A stretch of 64,000 nt of DNA from Staphylococcus capitis subsp. capitis (GCF_040739495.1 NZ_CP145263.1:2379793-2443792), one strand, 5' to 3'. Shown: positions 43,626 to 54,235, counted from the first letter of the stretch. The notes: a model not told the origin generated them from the sequence alone. Translations and numbers: made by a program.

Positions 43626-45495
43626 TCAAATTACGCTTAAAAATTTAAGACAGAACATCAAACACTATGGCATGTTCTTATTTTCTTTATTATTAAGTAT
43701 CGTACTTTATTTTAGTTTCTCAACTTTGAAGTATTCACATAGCATTAATAATTCAACTTCTATGGCAATAATTCAAAAAGGATCTAGTTTCGGAGCATCA
43801 ATTTTATTCATTATTATTATTATATTCTTAATGTACGCGAACCACTTATTCGTTAAAAGACGTACAAAAGAGTTTGCATTATTCCAACTTATCGGACTCA
43901 CAAGAGGAAATATTCTTAGAATGTTAAGTATTGAGCAATTCGCGATATTTGTAATTACAGGTATCTTAGGCGTGCTCATTGGAATTTTCAGTTCACAACT
44001 TTTACTTGCCATTGCTTCTAAATTGATGAAGTTAAAAGTTCATCTTTCAATAGGATTTGAACCCCAAGCACTAATCATTACTATCATAATGTTAGTCATT
44101 GCTTTTGTTTTAATACTTGTTCAGAATTACCTTTTCCTAAAAAGAAGAAGCATCTTAACAATGATGAAAGATAGTTCTCAATCTGAAGCAACTAAAGCAC
44201 GTATTACAGTTCCTGAAATTATTGGTGGTATCCTAGGTATCTTAATGATAGCTTTAGGGTATTATATGGCAACTGAAATGTTTGGTGTATTTAAATCACT
44301 TACTATGGCATTAGTTACACCATTCATTATTTTATTCTTAACAATTGTCGGTGCTTACTTATTCTTTAGAAGTTCAGTGTCACTCATTTTTAAAACGATT
44401 AAACGTTCAAAGAATGGTCGTGTTTCAATCACAGATGTGGTGTGTACATCTTCTATCATGCATAGAATGAAGAAAAATGCGATGTCATTAACAGTCATCG
44501 CCATCATTTCAGCGTTAACTGTTACAATTCTTTGTTTTACAGCTATTACTAAAGCAAATTCGGATTATAATATTGAATCATCAACACCACAAGACTTTGA
44601 CTTCTCAAAAGGTAAGCAAGCGCATAAATTTGAACAGCAATTAGATAAAAATAATATTAAACACGATAAACATACTTATGAGTCAATTAATCCTAAAACA
44701 GTTAAAGATAACGTTATGACATTACAAGATGATTCTGAAGGTTTCTCACAGAATACGTCAATGATTGTTAATAAAGATCTTAAAGGTAATAACGCTCGAT
44801 TAACAAACACTAAAACCGCTATCGGAATGATGAAATTTAATATGAATCAAAGTATCACAGTTAAAGGTAAGTCTAAAACAACTGTAAAAGTAACAGATAA
44901 AGACGATTCCAAAGTTTATCCATCTGAATTATCATATGCAGCTCCTATAGTAGAAGTAAGTCCTAAAGTATACAACTCATTAAAAACAGATAAAAATACT
45001 GCGCACGTTTATGGATTTAATATTAAACATCATAGCGATATGAAAAAAGCTGAACGCATCGCGTCGAAAGTTGATCCAAATGTAACTTCTAAAGATGAAT
45101 TGAAAAAAGTGGTGGACGCAACAAATGGTATTTTCATATTTGTTACATCATTCTTAGGACTAGCGTTCTTAATCGCAGCTGGATGTATTATTTACATTAA
45201 ACAAATGGATGAAACTGAAGATGAAATCGATAACTTTAAAGTCTTACGACGAATCGGATTTACTAATTCTGATATGTCTAAAGGGTTATTATTAAAGATT
45301 TTATTCAACTTTGGATTACCTTTAATTATAGCTCTACTACATGCGTTATTTGCGGCACTAGCCTTTATGCATGTTATGGGCAATGTAACGATGGCACCTG
45401 TATTCCTAGTAATGATTGTTTACACAGTCATCTACCTTATCTTTGCCCTTATAGCATTTATACACTCAAATCGTGTCATTAAGCGCTCAATTTAA
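43615..45495 (+). CDS. vraE: BceB-type permease VraE
   Basis: A 626-residue permease with ten membrane helices and the large extracellular domain between helices 7 and 8 (about residues 310-500) that defines BceB permeases; FtsX-type segments are near both ends. ATG 43615 overlaps the vraD stop. It acts with VraD in resistance to bacitracin, nisin and similar peptides, and with VraH in daptomycin/gallidermin resistance as known from S. aureus. Confidence 0.88.
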   Translation: MTFNQITLKNLRQNIKHYGMFLFSLLLSIVLYFSFSTLKYSHSINNSTSMAIIQKGSSFGASILFIIIIIFLMYANHLFVKRRTKEFALFQLIGLTRGNILRMLSIEQFAIFVITGILGVLIGIFSSQLLLAIASKLMKLKVHLSIGFEPQALIITIIMLVIAFVLILVQNYLFLKRRSILTMMKDSSQSEATKARITVPEIIGGILGILMIALGYYMATEMFGVFKSLTMALVTPFIILFLTIVGAYLFFRSSVSLIFKTIKRSKNGRVSITDVVCTSSIMHRMKKNAMSLTVIAIISALTVTILCFTAITKANSDYNIESSTPQDFDFSKGKQAHKFEQQLDKNNIKHDKHTYESINPKTVKDNVMTLQDDSEGFSQNTSMIVNKDLKGNNARLTNTKTAIGMMKFNMNQSITVKGKSKTTVKVTDKDDSKVYPSELSYAAPIVEVSPKVYNSLKTDKNTAHVYGFNIKHHSDMKKAERIASKVDPNVTSKDELKKVVDATNGIFIFVTSFLGLAFLIAAGCIIYIKQMDETEDEIDNFKVLRRIGFTNSDMSKGLLLKILFNFGLPLIIALLHALFAALAFMHVMGNVTMAPVFLVMIVYTVIYLIFALIAFIHSNRVIKRSI

Positions 45496-45539
45496 AAAGT
45501 ATTTTTCAAATAATTAATTAAAAAAGGATGGTATTTATT

Positions 45540-45734
45540 ATGAAAATTAAAGATTTAATCAAACAATCATATGAGGATTTAAAAAATTTAACTATTAACT
45601 GGTTCAATATCTTAATGTTAGTTGTCATCGTATTCGTTTTAAGTAATATTATTACGCCTATCGCAGGTATTCCTGTTGGACTATTAGGAGGCGCATACTT
45701 CTTAAAACGTCGTGAAGAAAAAGAAGCTCAATAA
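45540..45734 (+). CDS. vraH: Small membrane protein VraH
   Basis: A 64-residue protein with an amphipathic start (MKIKDLIKQSYEDLKN), two hydrophobic segments, the ITPIAGIPVGLLGGAYF motif, and a charged end (KRREEKEAQ). Position directly after vraE, size and topology match VraH, which makes VraDE a high-level resistance machine. ATG 45540 is preferred to an upstream ATG. Confidence 0.78.
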   Translation: MKIKDLIKQSYEDLKNLTINWFNILMLVVIVFVLSNIITPIAGIPVGLLGGAYFLKRREEKEAQ

Positions 45735-45751
45735 CTTAATCATAAAAAAAT

Positions 45752-45806
45752 AACACCCTCATTGGAGATGTCAGTACAGTTCGACACATCCTTTGAGGGT
45801 GTTTTT
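45752..45806 (+). terminator. Terminator of vraDEH
   Basis: AACACCCTCA/TGAGGGTGTT with an inner ATGTC/GACAC-type stem, followed by T. Confidence 0.8.
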
Positions 45807-45820
45807 ACTATGTGAAGTTA

Positions 45821-48124
45821 TTATTTTTTAGTTAGACCATCTAATTCCTCAACTCTCATCATATTATTTATCATACCTAAATAATATTTTCCTAATTCAG
45901 CACCAGTACGTTTGAAATCAGGGAGATCAAGGCCGATTAAATCTGCATGATCCCAACCGTTTTGTACAGGTCTGACTTGCCAAACCCCTTTACTTGTAGC
46001 TGGGTTCAAGAAGCCTACTTTTTTGAATGCTTGAGCAGTAGGATATATTGACGATGATACAGGTACTAGACCGTCATTCACTCTTACATTTTTATTTTTA
46101 TCTCTACCAATGATACGACTCGTTATATCCATTGCGAATAACTGTCTTACGTCTGGTATTTGAAATCCTAGAGGGCCAGTATGCGTAGCTGTACCTGTAT
46201 AAGTTGTGTATACAATATTAGGGTTTAAGTTTGTCATTTTATTTAACTTTTCAGCACCAGCAGTTGTTAAATCATTAATTGCTTGGTCTTCAGTATCCCA
46301 AATTCTACTATTTGCAACGCGTTCAGCATATTCTATATAGCTTTCATTTGGTTTTTGTTTAAAGCCCCATTGAGAAAAGCCTAAATTTAAATCTAGCAAT
46401 CTACTACCACTTAGACGTCCTATACGATTCATTGCATCTTTAACAATTTTACGTGTACCTAATTTATCGGCAGCAGGCGTACCATTATGAGGTGTTCCTA
46501 CAGTAGTGATAGTTGATATCATATTATCTTTTCCACCTTTGAAGAGATCTGATACCGTACCGCCATGTTGACGTTGATAGTCTATTTCTTCTTGATTTCC
46601 ATTTCTTAAGAAATGCTCCATCAAACGAATCGTTTGACCACCCATACTATGACCAACTAAATGAATTTTTTTACCAGGTGCCCAATCCGGCATAATACCT
46701 TCATATGTTCTACCATAACGATGATGACCATATTTAGCCGCATGAGCTGCACCGTAGTCTACGCGACCGCCTTTAATGTAGTAGTACAAGTCAACCGCAC
46801 GATCATAGTTACTGCTAAATGCTCCAATATTTGCTTCATGTACACGGTAACCTTGTTTAGTCAATTCACTTTTAATATTATATTTACCTCCACCCCAATA
46901 ATTTGGGTAAAGTGTAAACGCATCTTCACCGACTAAACCAGCAAAACCATGAACGAACACGACAGGATATTGATTTTTATATTGAGCTTGTAGCGTTTGT
47001 TTAGAAAGTTTGTTCGGTTGATGAGATTGTAGTGTTTTTGGTTCTGTGGAAGTCGGTCTTTCTGTTTTATCTGTTTTAACTGATTGTTTCGTAGTATTTT
47101 TATTTTCTTGTTTCATGGATGGAGTTTTCTTAGTTGGTTGGTCTACTTCTTTTTCATTATTTTGTTCCCGAGTATCTTGTTCTTTATTTGAAGATTTTAA
47201 TTGAGTTGAGTCTTTCGGGTCATCATTGTTTTCAGTAGATCGAAGTTGAGTATTTTGTGATGATTGATGGGCACCCTTAGACTGAGGATTATCATTGTCA
47301 GTTTCGTCTTTGTTGTTTCGAGACTCTTGCGTTGTTTCTTGAGGTTGTGAAGATGAGGAATTTTGTTTAGATTCTTTAGAGTATGTAGTGTCATGAGTTG
47401 ATGATTTATCTTTAGATTCTTGCGGGTCTTGTGAATCTGGTTTATCTTGAGGGCCTTGTTGATCTTGCGACTTAGTTGATTCTTGAGATTCAGAAGGATT
47501 ATCGCTTGATTTGCTTTGAGTTACTTTATCATTTTCTTGAATTGTTTCTGTTGATTGAGTTTCTGATTTATATTGCTTGTTATCAGTTGATGCTACTCTA
47601 TCTTGCGTAGATGTACTATCAGATGTTTTTTCACTATCTTGTGTTTTTTTAGACGGAAGGACGTCTTGATTATCTGATTCTTCCTTCTCAGTATCAATCG
47701 CTTCTGATGTGTCTGAAGTATCGTTATGATTAATTGCTTCTTTCGTGCTTTCTAATGATTGATTTTGAGAGTTTTCTTTATCTTGAGGACGTTGAGTTGG
47801 ATTCGTTTGTTGTGCTTGAGTAGATTGAGTTGATTCGGTTTGTTGAGGTTGAGAATGTTGCGTTGATTCCGATTGCTGTGGTTGAGAAGTTTTTGAAGAT
47901 GATAACTCAGACTCACTTGGCCGTGATTCATTTTCTTTTAAATTCTTTTGAGCAGTTTGAGTTGTTTCATTTGAATGTGAAGGTGTATTAATTTGTTGGT
48001 TTGTCTCTTCTGCGGCATGTGCTTGTTGTCCCCCAATAAAAATCGTTATACCTGTGACAATAGACACGACTCCTACAGCGTACTTTCTAATACTAAATCT
48101 TTTCTTTTCATTATAATTTTTCAA
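45821..48124 (-). CDS. Secreted staphylococcal lipase (prepropeptide form)
   Basis: A 767-residue protein read from TTG 48124, seven bases after GAGGTGA. The YSIRK-type signal ([20 protein letters not shown]) is cut after HAAE; a Gln/Ser/Thr/Asp-rich propeptide follows to about residue 370. The mature lipase starts near [15 protein letters not shown], with the nucleophile in [13 protein letters not shown], an Asp in the DGLVPVSS segment region and the His in [10 protein letters not shown]. It resembles Geh/GehC/GehD lipases that release fatty acids from triacylglycerols on skin. The propeptide aids secretion and is removed outside the cell. Confidence 0.92.
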   Translation of the reverse strand: MKNYNEKKRFSIRKYAVGVVSIVTGITIFIGGQQAHAAEETNQQINTPSHSNETTQTAQKNLKENESRPSESELSSSKTSQPQQSESTQHSQPQQTESTQSTQAQQTNPTQRPQDKENSQNQSLESTKEAINHNDTSDTSEAIDTEKEESDNQDVLPSKKTQDSEKTSDSTSTQDRVASTDNKQYKSETQSTETIQENDKVTQSKSSDNPSESQESTKSQDQQGPQDKPDSQDPQESKDKSSTHDTTYSKESKQNSSSSQPQETTQESRNNKDETDNDNPQSKGAHQSSQNTQLRSTENNDDPKDSTQLKSSNKEQDTREQNNEKEVDQPTKKTPSMKQENKNTTKQSVKTDKTERPTSTEPKTLQSHQPNKLSKQTLQAQYKNQYPVVFVHGFAGLVGEDAFTLYPNYWGGGKYNIKSELTKQGYRVHEANIGAFSSNYDRAVDLYYYIKGGRVDYGAAHAAKYGHHRYGRTYEGIMPDWAPGKKIHLVGHSMGGQTIRLMEHFLRNGNQEEIDYQRQHGGTVSDLFKGGKDNMISTITTVGTPHNGTPAADKLGTRKIVKDAMNRIGRLSGSRLLDLNLGFSQWGFKQKPNESYIEYAERVANSRIWDTEDQAINDLTTAGAEKLNKMTNLNPNIVYTTYTGTATHTGPLGFQIPDVRQLFAMDITSRIIGRDKNKNVRVNDGLVPVSSSIYPTAQAFKKVGFLNPATSKGVWQVRPVQNGWDHADLIGLDLPDFKRTGAELGKYYLGMINNMMRVEELDGLTKK

Positions 48125-48362
48125 AATAATCACCTCTATAAGTTTTTTCCCTTATAAAGATTGAAAATATAACTGCTATCTTTAAATTAACATACAAACG
48201 TTTAATTTTTTTAACTTTTTTTATTAAAGTTTTGTTAAAATTTGTATTTTTATATTTTGCTTTCTTCTATATTTTCAATTTAACAAATAATTATTATAAT
48301 TCGATAAATTACCTGTAATTTGATATATTAAGTACTAAATAATATTTATGAGGTTATTTTTA

Positions 48363-48578
48363 ATGGAGAGTTACCAACAATTTCTAAACAGCCCTAATAC
48401 ATTTATATGGATAGCTTTTATTTTATATTTAATTAGTAGTTTAGTCTTTTTTAGTGTCACAGTTTTCGTAGGTTTACGTCATGTGTCTCTTAAAGAAAGA
48501 ATCATTACTACCTTTGTTTTAAGTATCGTTTTAACACTTACGTTGACTACACTTACTTATTGCATCGTCTCTAAATAA
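48363..48578 (+). CDS. Hypothetical two-helix membrane protein
   Basis: A 71-residue protein starting at ATG 48363, nine bases after a GAGG site that itself overlaps an earlier ATG. It has two long hydrophobic segments and no recognised family. It is a single gene with its own terminator, divergent from the lipase gene. Confidence 0.5.
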   Translation: MESYQQFLNSPNTFIWIAFILYLISSLVFFSVTVFVGLRHVSLKERIITTFVLSIVLTLTLTTLTYCIVSK

Positions 48579-48580
48579 AG

Positions 48581-48622
48581 AACTGGAAAGTGACTATTAA
48601 AAATCTACTTTCCAGTTTTACT
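48581..48622 (+). terminator. Terminator after the two-helix protein
   Basis: AACTGGAAAGT and ACTTTCCAGTT pair around a 13-base loop, followed by T-rich sequence. Confidence 0.7.
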
Positions 48623-48735
48623 TTATTGTATAGAGAAAGGCACAAACACCATTCTACCAATGTCTATGCCTTTTAAATCAGTTAATATAATGCTGTGTTA
48701 CGCGGTGTTCTCTGTTGTAGTACAATATACATTAT

Positions 48736-49434
48736 TTAATTTCTATACCAAGCTGTTTTAGGCCAATTCTTATGTTTAGGTTTACCTTTCCATGACGAGC
48801 AATCTTTAACTCCTTTTTTACGAACATTCAAACCATCACATTTAGTCATTTTTCCTATAGATGAGCATTTATAAGCTTTAGCGTGATACCAACAGTCACT
48901 TTTATAAAAATCTACATAAGCTCTCGGATGTACTTTTGACCAGTATTTATGATCAGATTTTGTTCCATTAAATCTATTACAATGCACATGAGTTCCCTTT
49001 TTAACTCTTTTTCCACTTTTTTGTCCTTTATAGGTTTTACTATAGAGAGCTATTCCATTTGGTATTTTACCATCGTCTTTACCATCCATGTTACCAACAA
49101 AATCTGTAAAATTAATTACTTTTGTATTATTTCCACTACTTCCATCGGCTGAGTAACTTGAGGTTTTCTTTTCTGGATTAGGTAACATATCTTCTACAAC
49201 GACTTTATTTCCATTTTTAGTAATATGAAAATTATTATCTTCTTTTTCAATTTCTTTGAATTGTTTCATCGTTTTCGAATCAACTTGCGAAGCATCATAA
49301 GTTCCAACTAATTTAACATTTTTAGGATTCGAGTCGTGATTTTCTTCTGCGTGAGTTGCATTGGTTTGCAAACTTGCTATACCTGTACCGGAAACTAAAA
49401 CACCAATTAAAATTAATTTTAAAAAATTTTTCAA
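48736..49434 (-). CDS. Secreted Cys-rich basic protein of unknown function
   Basis: A 232-residue exported protein (TTG start behind AAAGGAT; signal cut near THAEE, residue 30). An acidic first half precedes a basic C-terminal domain with five Cys (HVHCNRF, KSDCWYH, YKCSS, TKCDG, KDCSS) and many Trp, Lys and His. I do not recognise the family. The composition is like a small exported toxin, enzyme or bacteriocin domain. A divergent single-anchor protein (49535-49894) is the only close neighbour. Confidence 0.6.
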   Translation of the reverse strand: MKNFLKLILIGVLVSGTGIASLQTNATHAEENHDSNPKNVKLVGTYDASQVDSKTMKQFKEIEKEDNNFHITKNGNKVVVEDMLPNPEKKTSSYSADGSSGNNTKVINFTDFVGNMDGKDDGKIPNGIALYSKTYKGQKSGKRVKKGTHVHCNRFNGTKSDHKYWSKVHPRAYVDFYKSDCWYHAKAYKCSSIGKMTKCDGLNVRKKGVKDCSSWKGKPKHKNWPKTAWYRN

Positions 49435-49534
49435 TTTTTACATATCCTTTAAAATTAATTAAATTATGTAGAAAAGACTACATTTTTAAGTTATCATAAA
49501 TTATAAAATTTTTTAGAATATAAGGTGAATTTAA

Positions 49535-49894
49535 ATGAAAAAAGCATTTTATATTATTGGTATAATCATTGTTTTAGCGATTTGTTATATTTTTGTAAAT
49601 TTTTTTCTATTTGATACATGGGTATGTCACTCCAGCGAGAAACAAATTAATGAATACGTTCAAAAGAAGGAAACCAAGAAATTAAACAATATTACTAAAG
49701 ATAATAAGACATATCATTTTTTAAAAGAACAAGATACTATTTCTATTGAAAGAAAGTCTGACAATCAAGGAAGTGGTCATATAGGTTATTATAATGTTGA
49801 TATCAATGGAAAGACAGCTACATTAACTATAAAAATCAAACACGCATTTCTTCCAGAAAGTCCCGAGGTTAAAACAATAAAATTAAATCAATAA
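49535..49894 (+). CDS. Small membrane-anchored protein
   Basis: A 119-residue protein with one N-terminal membrane helix (about residues 4-27) and a soluble basic domain with beta-like alternation (IGYYNVDINGKTATLTIKI). AAGGTGAA precedes the ATG. It is divergent from the Cys-rich secreted protein, and an accessory or immunity role is conceivable but only by position. Family unknown. Confidence 0.55.
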   Translation: MKKAFYIIGIIIVLAICYIFVNFFLFDTWVCHSSEKQINEYVQKKETKKLNNITKDNKTYHFLKEQDTISIERKSDNQGSGHIGYYNVDINGKTATLTIKIKHAFLPESPEVKTIKLNQ

Positions 49895-50085
49895 GTCTTC
49901 TGAATTGTTTTTTTAGATTAATTTGGCTCTTTTTTTAATACTTAATTAAAGAGCTTAAATGTGAAGGATTCATAATTTAGGAATTACCATTGTTATATTA
50001 TGTGTTTTTTAAGTGGGTAGACAAAGAGCAAATATACAGGGTATTAAAATGCGTATAACTAATTCGACACTTTGGAGTTGACAGT

Positions 50086-50493
50086 ATAAAAGTAAGCAAA
50101 AAAGTAGTAATCATAACTAGTTTAAACTATTTAGTTATAATTTTTAGTTTTGGTATTGCTTGGTTGTTACTATGGAAAGATTTTTCATTTACTGGAACTA
50201 ACAAAAATATTACTAATATTAGTCTTACTATTGGCACTTTGATTTCAAGTAACGGATTAATACAAACGTATGGTTTGTTTTTGGATAAAGATGGTTTATT
50301 TTCAAGTACGCCTAAAGCACACAAGCAATTAGAAACTATTTTGTCGACTTTAACGACTATACTGCAAGCTATAACCATGTGCTTATGTGTAACATTTTTA
50401 AAAGAAACGCCAATACCAATAATTATCTTTTTAGTGATATTTATTATAATTGTAATGTTGAATTTTATATTAACCCCACGAGATAAAAGTTAA
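50086..50493 (+). pseudogene. Four-helix membrane protein lacking a normal start codon
   Basis: The frame is open from about 50080 and encodes hydrophobic segments KVVIITSLNYLVIIFSFG, then three more to the end (IIIFLVIFIIIVMLNFIL). GGAG at 50074-50077 lies eight bases before ATA (50086-50088), where ATG would be expected. The first true ATG (50173) is inside the second segment and has no site. It is probably a gene with a mutated start; family not recognised. Confidence 0.45.
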
Positions 50494-50560
50494 ATAATTT
50501 ATTTTACTCGTAGAATTTATATCAGAATTCAGTATATAAAAATAACAATTATTAAAATTT

Positions 50561-50601
50561 AAGCGTGAGTAGTCAACATTAAAGTAACTACTCACGCTTT
50601 T
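50561..50601 (-). terminator. Terminator of the MacAB-like operon
   Basis: AAGCGTGAGTAGT/ACTACTCACGCTT stem, 13-base loop; T-rich side on either strand. Confidence 0.8.
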
Positions 50602-50625
50602 GAGATAATTATATAGAAGCAATCG

Positions 50626-51828
50626 TTATTTAATAATATCAATTAATTCTTTCTTAGATGCGGCACGTGCTGGTATCCAACCGAACACAATACCGATAAG
50701 AGTAGATACACCAACAGCTAAGATTACGGAGCCTAGACTGACGGAACTCTTAACCATCTCTGGTGTAACGAGATCAATTAATGTTGCTATGATAATACCG
50801 AGTATTAATCCGATAATACCACCAATAAGACATAGGACCACACTCTCGACTAAGAATTGTATTTCGATATCTCGACCTTTGGCACCAAATGCACGTCGAA
50901 TCGCAATTTCTTCTGTACGCTCAGTAACTGAAATGTACATCACATTCATCACACCAATACCAGCAATAAAGAGTGAAATACCTGCAACTGCTGCAACAAA
51001 GTAAGTAATGGTATCTAATACTTTTCCGATACCTTTCATCATTTCTTCATTGTCTTGATAACTATATTGCCCTTCAGATGTGCCAGTACCTTTTTTATTC
51101 AGTTCTTTTTCAACTTTTTTACCGACATCTTTTTTAGCAGAACTCTTATCCACAGTAACTAATAATTGAGGCATACCCTGAGACAAGTTACCCATATATT
51201 TATTGAATGTCTTTGTAGGGAGTTGTACTGTTGATTCTTCAGGCATACCCATACCGCCAGCGTCCATTCCTGAATCTTCAGATACACCAACAACTTTAAA
51301 TCCTTCGCCATTCACATAGATAGACTTACCTATCGCATTATTGTTAAACACTTTTTTCGCAAGTTTACTATCAATGACAGCAACTTTCTCTTCAGTGTCA
51401 TTATCATCTTCAGTAAATCCTTTGCCTTTGCCTACATCGGTAAGCTCGTTTTGTTTTTTAAGACTGACATCACCACCACCATGTGAATTGGTGATTTTAG
51501 CTGAATACGTGCTATCATCGTCTTCTTTTATTTTGGCATTCTTAACACCTTTAATTTGTTCTACTACACTTATATCTTCTTGTTTAAACGGATTATTCTT
51601 AGGTGCCTCCATATTCTCAGTCATAAATGAAATAGAAGCTTGATCTTTACCCACACCCGCTTCATCAAATTGTTCATTTGTTGATTTCTTAAATCCATTA
51701 CCTAAAGACATAATAGTAATGACAGCTGCGATACCGATGATAATCCCAATCATCGTAAAGATGTTTCGACGTTTATTCTTTAAAATTGAGCGAAAGGCGA
51801 CAGCAATAACATTAGAAAAGTTATTCAT
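50626..51828 (-). CDS. MacB/FtsX-type ABC permease
   Basis: A 400-residue protein: one N-terminal helix (IFTMIGIIIGIAAVITIMSLG), a large extracellular MacB-PCD domain (about 45-270) and three C-terminal helices with GVMNVMYISVTERTEEIAIRRA. It overlaps the ATPase gene by eight bases. With the ATPase and an adaptor it would export peptides or drugs, as in YknXYZ-type systems that protect against endogenous toxins. Confidence 0.88.
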   Translation of the reverse strand: MNNFSNVIAVAFRSILKNKRRNIFTMIGIIIGIAAVITIMSLGNGFKKSTNEQFDEAGVGKDQASISFMTENMEAPKNNPFKQEDISVVEQIKGVKNAKIKEDDDSTYSAKITNSHGGGDVSLKKQNELTDVGKGKGFTEDDNDTEEKVAVIDSKLAKKVFNNNAIGKSIYVNGEGFKVVGVSEDSGMDAGGMGMPEESTVQLPTKTFNKYMGNLSQGMPQLLVTVDKSSAKKDVGKKVEKELNKKGTGTSEGQYSYQDNEEMMKGIGKVLDTITYFVAAVAGISLFIAGIGVMNVMYISVTERTEEIAIRRAFGAKGRDIEIQFLVESVVLCLIGGIIGLILGIIIATLIDLVTPEMVKSSVSLGSVILAVGVSTLIGIVFGWIPARAASKKELIDIIK

Positions 51829-52507
51829 GCGTCAACACCTCTTCCTCTCGCACACGACCGTCTAAAATATGAATAATACGATCAGCTTTATCCGCTACAT
51901 CACGGTCATGTGTAACCATAATCATCGTTGTTCTTTTTTCTTTATTCAGTTTAACAAAGAGTTCCATAATATCTTGAGACGTCTTAGAATCAAGCGCACC
52001 TGTAGGTTCATCAGCGATTATAAACTTTGGATTGTTAATAATCGCTCTAGCAATGGCCACCCGTTGTTGTTGACCACCTGATAATTTATTCGGCAATAAA
52101 TCTTCTTTACCTTTAAGACCGACGTCTTGAAGACCGTCTAAAACTTTATTTTTACGCTCTTTACTCCCTATTCCGTTATAAATAAGAGGGATACTAACAT
52201 TCTCAAGAATGGTATTATTTTGAATCAATTTAAAGTTTTGAAAGACAAACCCTACAGTATGATTTCGAATTTCAGCAAGCTTGTTGTCTGAACTTTTTTG
52301 ATAATTTTCATTATTAAAAAGGTATTCCCCTTCATATCCGCGATCGATAAATCCTAAAATATTGATGAGCGTACTCTTTCCTGAGCCTGAAGGACCCATG
52401 ATAGCGATAAACTCTCCTTCATCAATATGAATATCAATATCCTTTAAAATATGATTATATTCATTACCATTTTTAAAGTGTCGATTGATTTTTTTCAACT
52501 CAATCAT
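51821..52507 (-). CDS. MacB-type ABC ATPase
   Basis: A 228-residue ATPase. Walker A GPSGSGKSTLIN, signature LSGGQQQRVAIARA, Walker B FIIADEPTGALDSKTS, switch VTHDRDVA. The middle gene of the adaptor-ATPase-permease set; it overlaps the adaptor stop by four bases (ATGA). Confidence 0.92.
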   Translation of the reverse strand: MIELKKINRHFKNGNEYNHILKDIDIHIDEGEFIAIMGPSGSGKSTLINILGFIDRGYEGEYLFNNENYQKSSDNKLAEIRNHTVGFVFQNFKLIQNNTILENVSIPLIYNGIGSKERKNKVLDGLQDVGLKGKEDLLPNKLSGGQQQRVAIARAIINNPKFIIADEPTGALDSKTSQDIMELFVKLNKEKRTTMIMVTHDRDVADKADRIIHILDGRVREEEVLTHE

Positions 52508-53346
52508 GATGACACCTCAACTTTTTCTCCATCATTTAAATTACCTTTAGGATTTTTAATGACTTTATCACCTGATTTAAGACCTTTTTTAACGATAATT
52601 TGACCATTGTTTCGTTCAATTTTGATATCTCGTTTATGAACTTTATGATTTTCATCAACCACGAACACATCGTTATCTTTAGTTAATACATTATCAGGTA
52701 GTTTTTTAGTTTTTAAAGGAATCTTCGCATCCATAGAGAAACCTGATCTAACTGGGATATCTAAATCTCCAATAACTACTCTGTATTTAGATGTGTCGCC
52801 TTCTTTACCTCCAGAAGGATTATTCACAGTTGGATTAGAAGCTTGAGCGCCTGAACCTTCACCTTCTTCACCGCCTGCTTGAGCACCACCAGCTGCTTCA
52901 CCCTCACTACCGGAATCATAACTAGTAGGAAGCTCATCAATTTTGATAATCTTACCTTCACCTTTTTTACCTGTACTATTTACAGTAACGTCGACCTTAT
53001 CTCCCTCTTTAATCTTATTAATATCAAATTCTGTAACAGTCGCATTGATTTGAGGGTTATCTGAAATTAACTGTAATATCGGTTGTCCATCACCAACATC
53101 TGAATCATTTTTGATATTTACTTTACCATCAAATGAAGCATACATACTGTCATTCACTTGTCTGTCGTGTTGTGTTAATGACTGTTGTGCTTCGTTTAAT
53201 GAGCTTTGATCTTGAGTAAGTTTAGATTGCAATTGGCTATTATTAGGGCTTTGATTAATCTTTTGATAATCATCATTCACTTGACTTTGTGCTTGGTTAA
53301 CTTTATTCGCTAATTGTTCACGTTTACTAGCATTCCATTTGTAAAT
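52504..53346 (-). pseudogene. MacA-like adaptor missing its N-terminal third
   Basis: The readable 280 residues align with the orphan adaptor 28394-29437 from its IYY (residue 91) onward: IYKWNASKREQLAN, a Gln-rich coiled coil, MYASFDGKVNI and LKSGDKVIKNPKG. The membrane anchor and the first half of the lipoyl-like domain are absent. A stop codon lies four codons before the only available ATG, and there is no ribosome site. The break falls where the divergent YIP1 gene begins, so a deletion has removed both 5' ends and the promoter. Confidence 0.7.
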
Positions 53347-53937
53347 CATTTTAGTAAGTTAAGAGAAAATCCAAAATGGTTAGTGAAGTTGTTAATTTTA
53401 ATAGTTTTAGCCATAATAACTGCATTCGTAAGTTACTTTGCTACAAAAGATTCTGTATTATCACAAACTAATGGTCAGATGAATTCTGGAGTTTACTTGA
53501 TAATAACAATAATAACTGGTTTCTTTGGCATGCTTTTTAATGCAGGAATAGTTTTTGTGATTTTCTTAGTTATTTCTAAAATATTTAAATCTGATGCTAA
53601 AGGTAGCAGTATCTTTTCTGCTGCACTTTCATACTCAATTATAATTAATGCTTTCTCTCTTATTATCATTATTATCCAACTATTATTTGGATTAAGTATT
53701 CTTGAATATAAATTAGACAGTTTAAACATCTTCGCTAAAGGCAACAAATTTTTAATGGCATTAAACTTAACTAACTTATTAAAAGCATTTTTAACAGGCG
53801 TAGTTTATTACTCAACGAGTCGCTTATCTAAGAAAACATCTATTATATTAGGTATCGTTGCTCTAGTTTTATTAGTTGGATTTGGTTTAATAAGTGGAGC
53901 TTCTGGTCAATCAATGCCAAATATGAACACTAAATAA
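53347..53937 (+). pseudogene. YIP1-family membrane protein missing its 5' end
   Basis: The recognisable part starts at SKLRENPKWLVKLL and holds five membrane helices typical of Yip1-domain proteins, ending ASGQSMPNMNTK. A frame is open from 53314, but that stretch is the antisense of the adaptor, has no ribosome site and replaces the normal N-terminus. Yip1-like proteins are commonly divergent from MacA-like adaptors in staphylococci, which fits a deletion between the two. Confidence 0.6.
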
Positions 53938-53954
53938 TCACAAGAGGTACAAAA

Positions 53955-54041
53955 ATGAATTCAGGATTAATATTATTGATAATCATTTGTTGTGGTATGT
54001 TACCAATTATTATTAGCTTGAATGAGAAAAAGAAAAAATAG
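53955..54041 (+). CDS. 28-residue membrane peptide
   Basis: An ATG behind AAGAGG encodes MNSGLILLIIICCGMLPIII plus a Lys-rich tail (NEKKKK), one hydrophobic helix with a positive C-terminus. It lies 17 bases after the YIP1 gene and before a strong terminator, so it is probably the last gene of that unit. It could be a small regulator of the membrane or a toxin-like peptide; function unknown. Confidence 0.5.
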   Translation: MNSGLILLIIICCGMLPIIISLNEKKKK

Positions 54042-54064
54042 GCGATATCAACCATAACCTAAAA

Positions 54065-54097
54065 AATCCCCTCACTATCTCGAGTAGTGAGGGGATT
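54065..54097 (+). terminator. Terminator after the YIP1 unit
   Basis: AATCCCCTCACTA/TAGTGAGGGGATT perfect stem. Confidence 0.8.
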
Positions 54098-54235
54098 GGT
54101 GCATATTATTTACGAAACTCTTGTTAATTAAATTATCACACTAAAATATGTAGAAATGCATAGTATATTAATTAATTATTTTTTATTTAAAGCTTGCTTT
54201 CATTAGATGTTATTATTTTATGAAGGAGGATTGAG

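Noticed and set aside
47000..48000. Repetitive Gln/Ser/Asp region of the lipase as a separate repeat element or adhesin
   Set aside because: It is in frame with the signal peptide and lipase domain and matches the variable propeptide of staphylococcal lipases.
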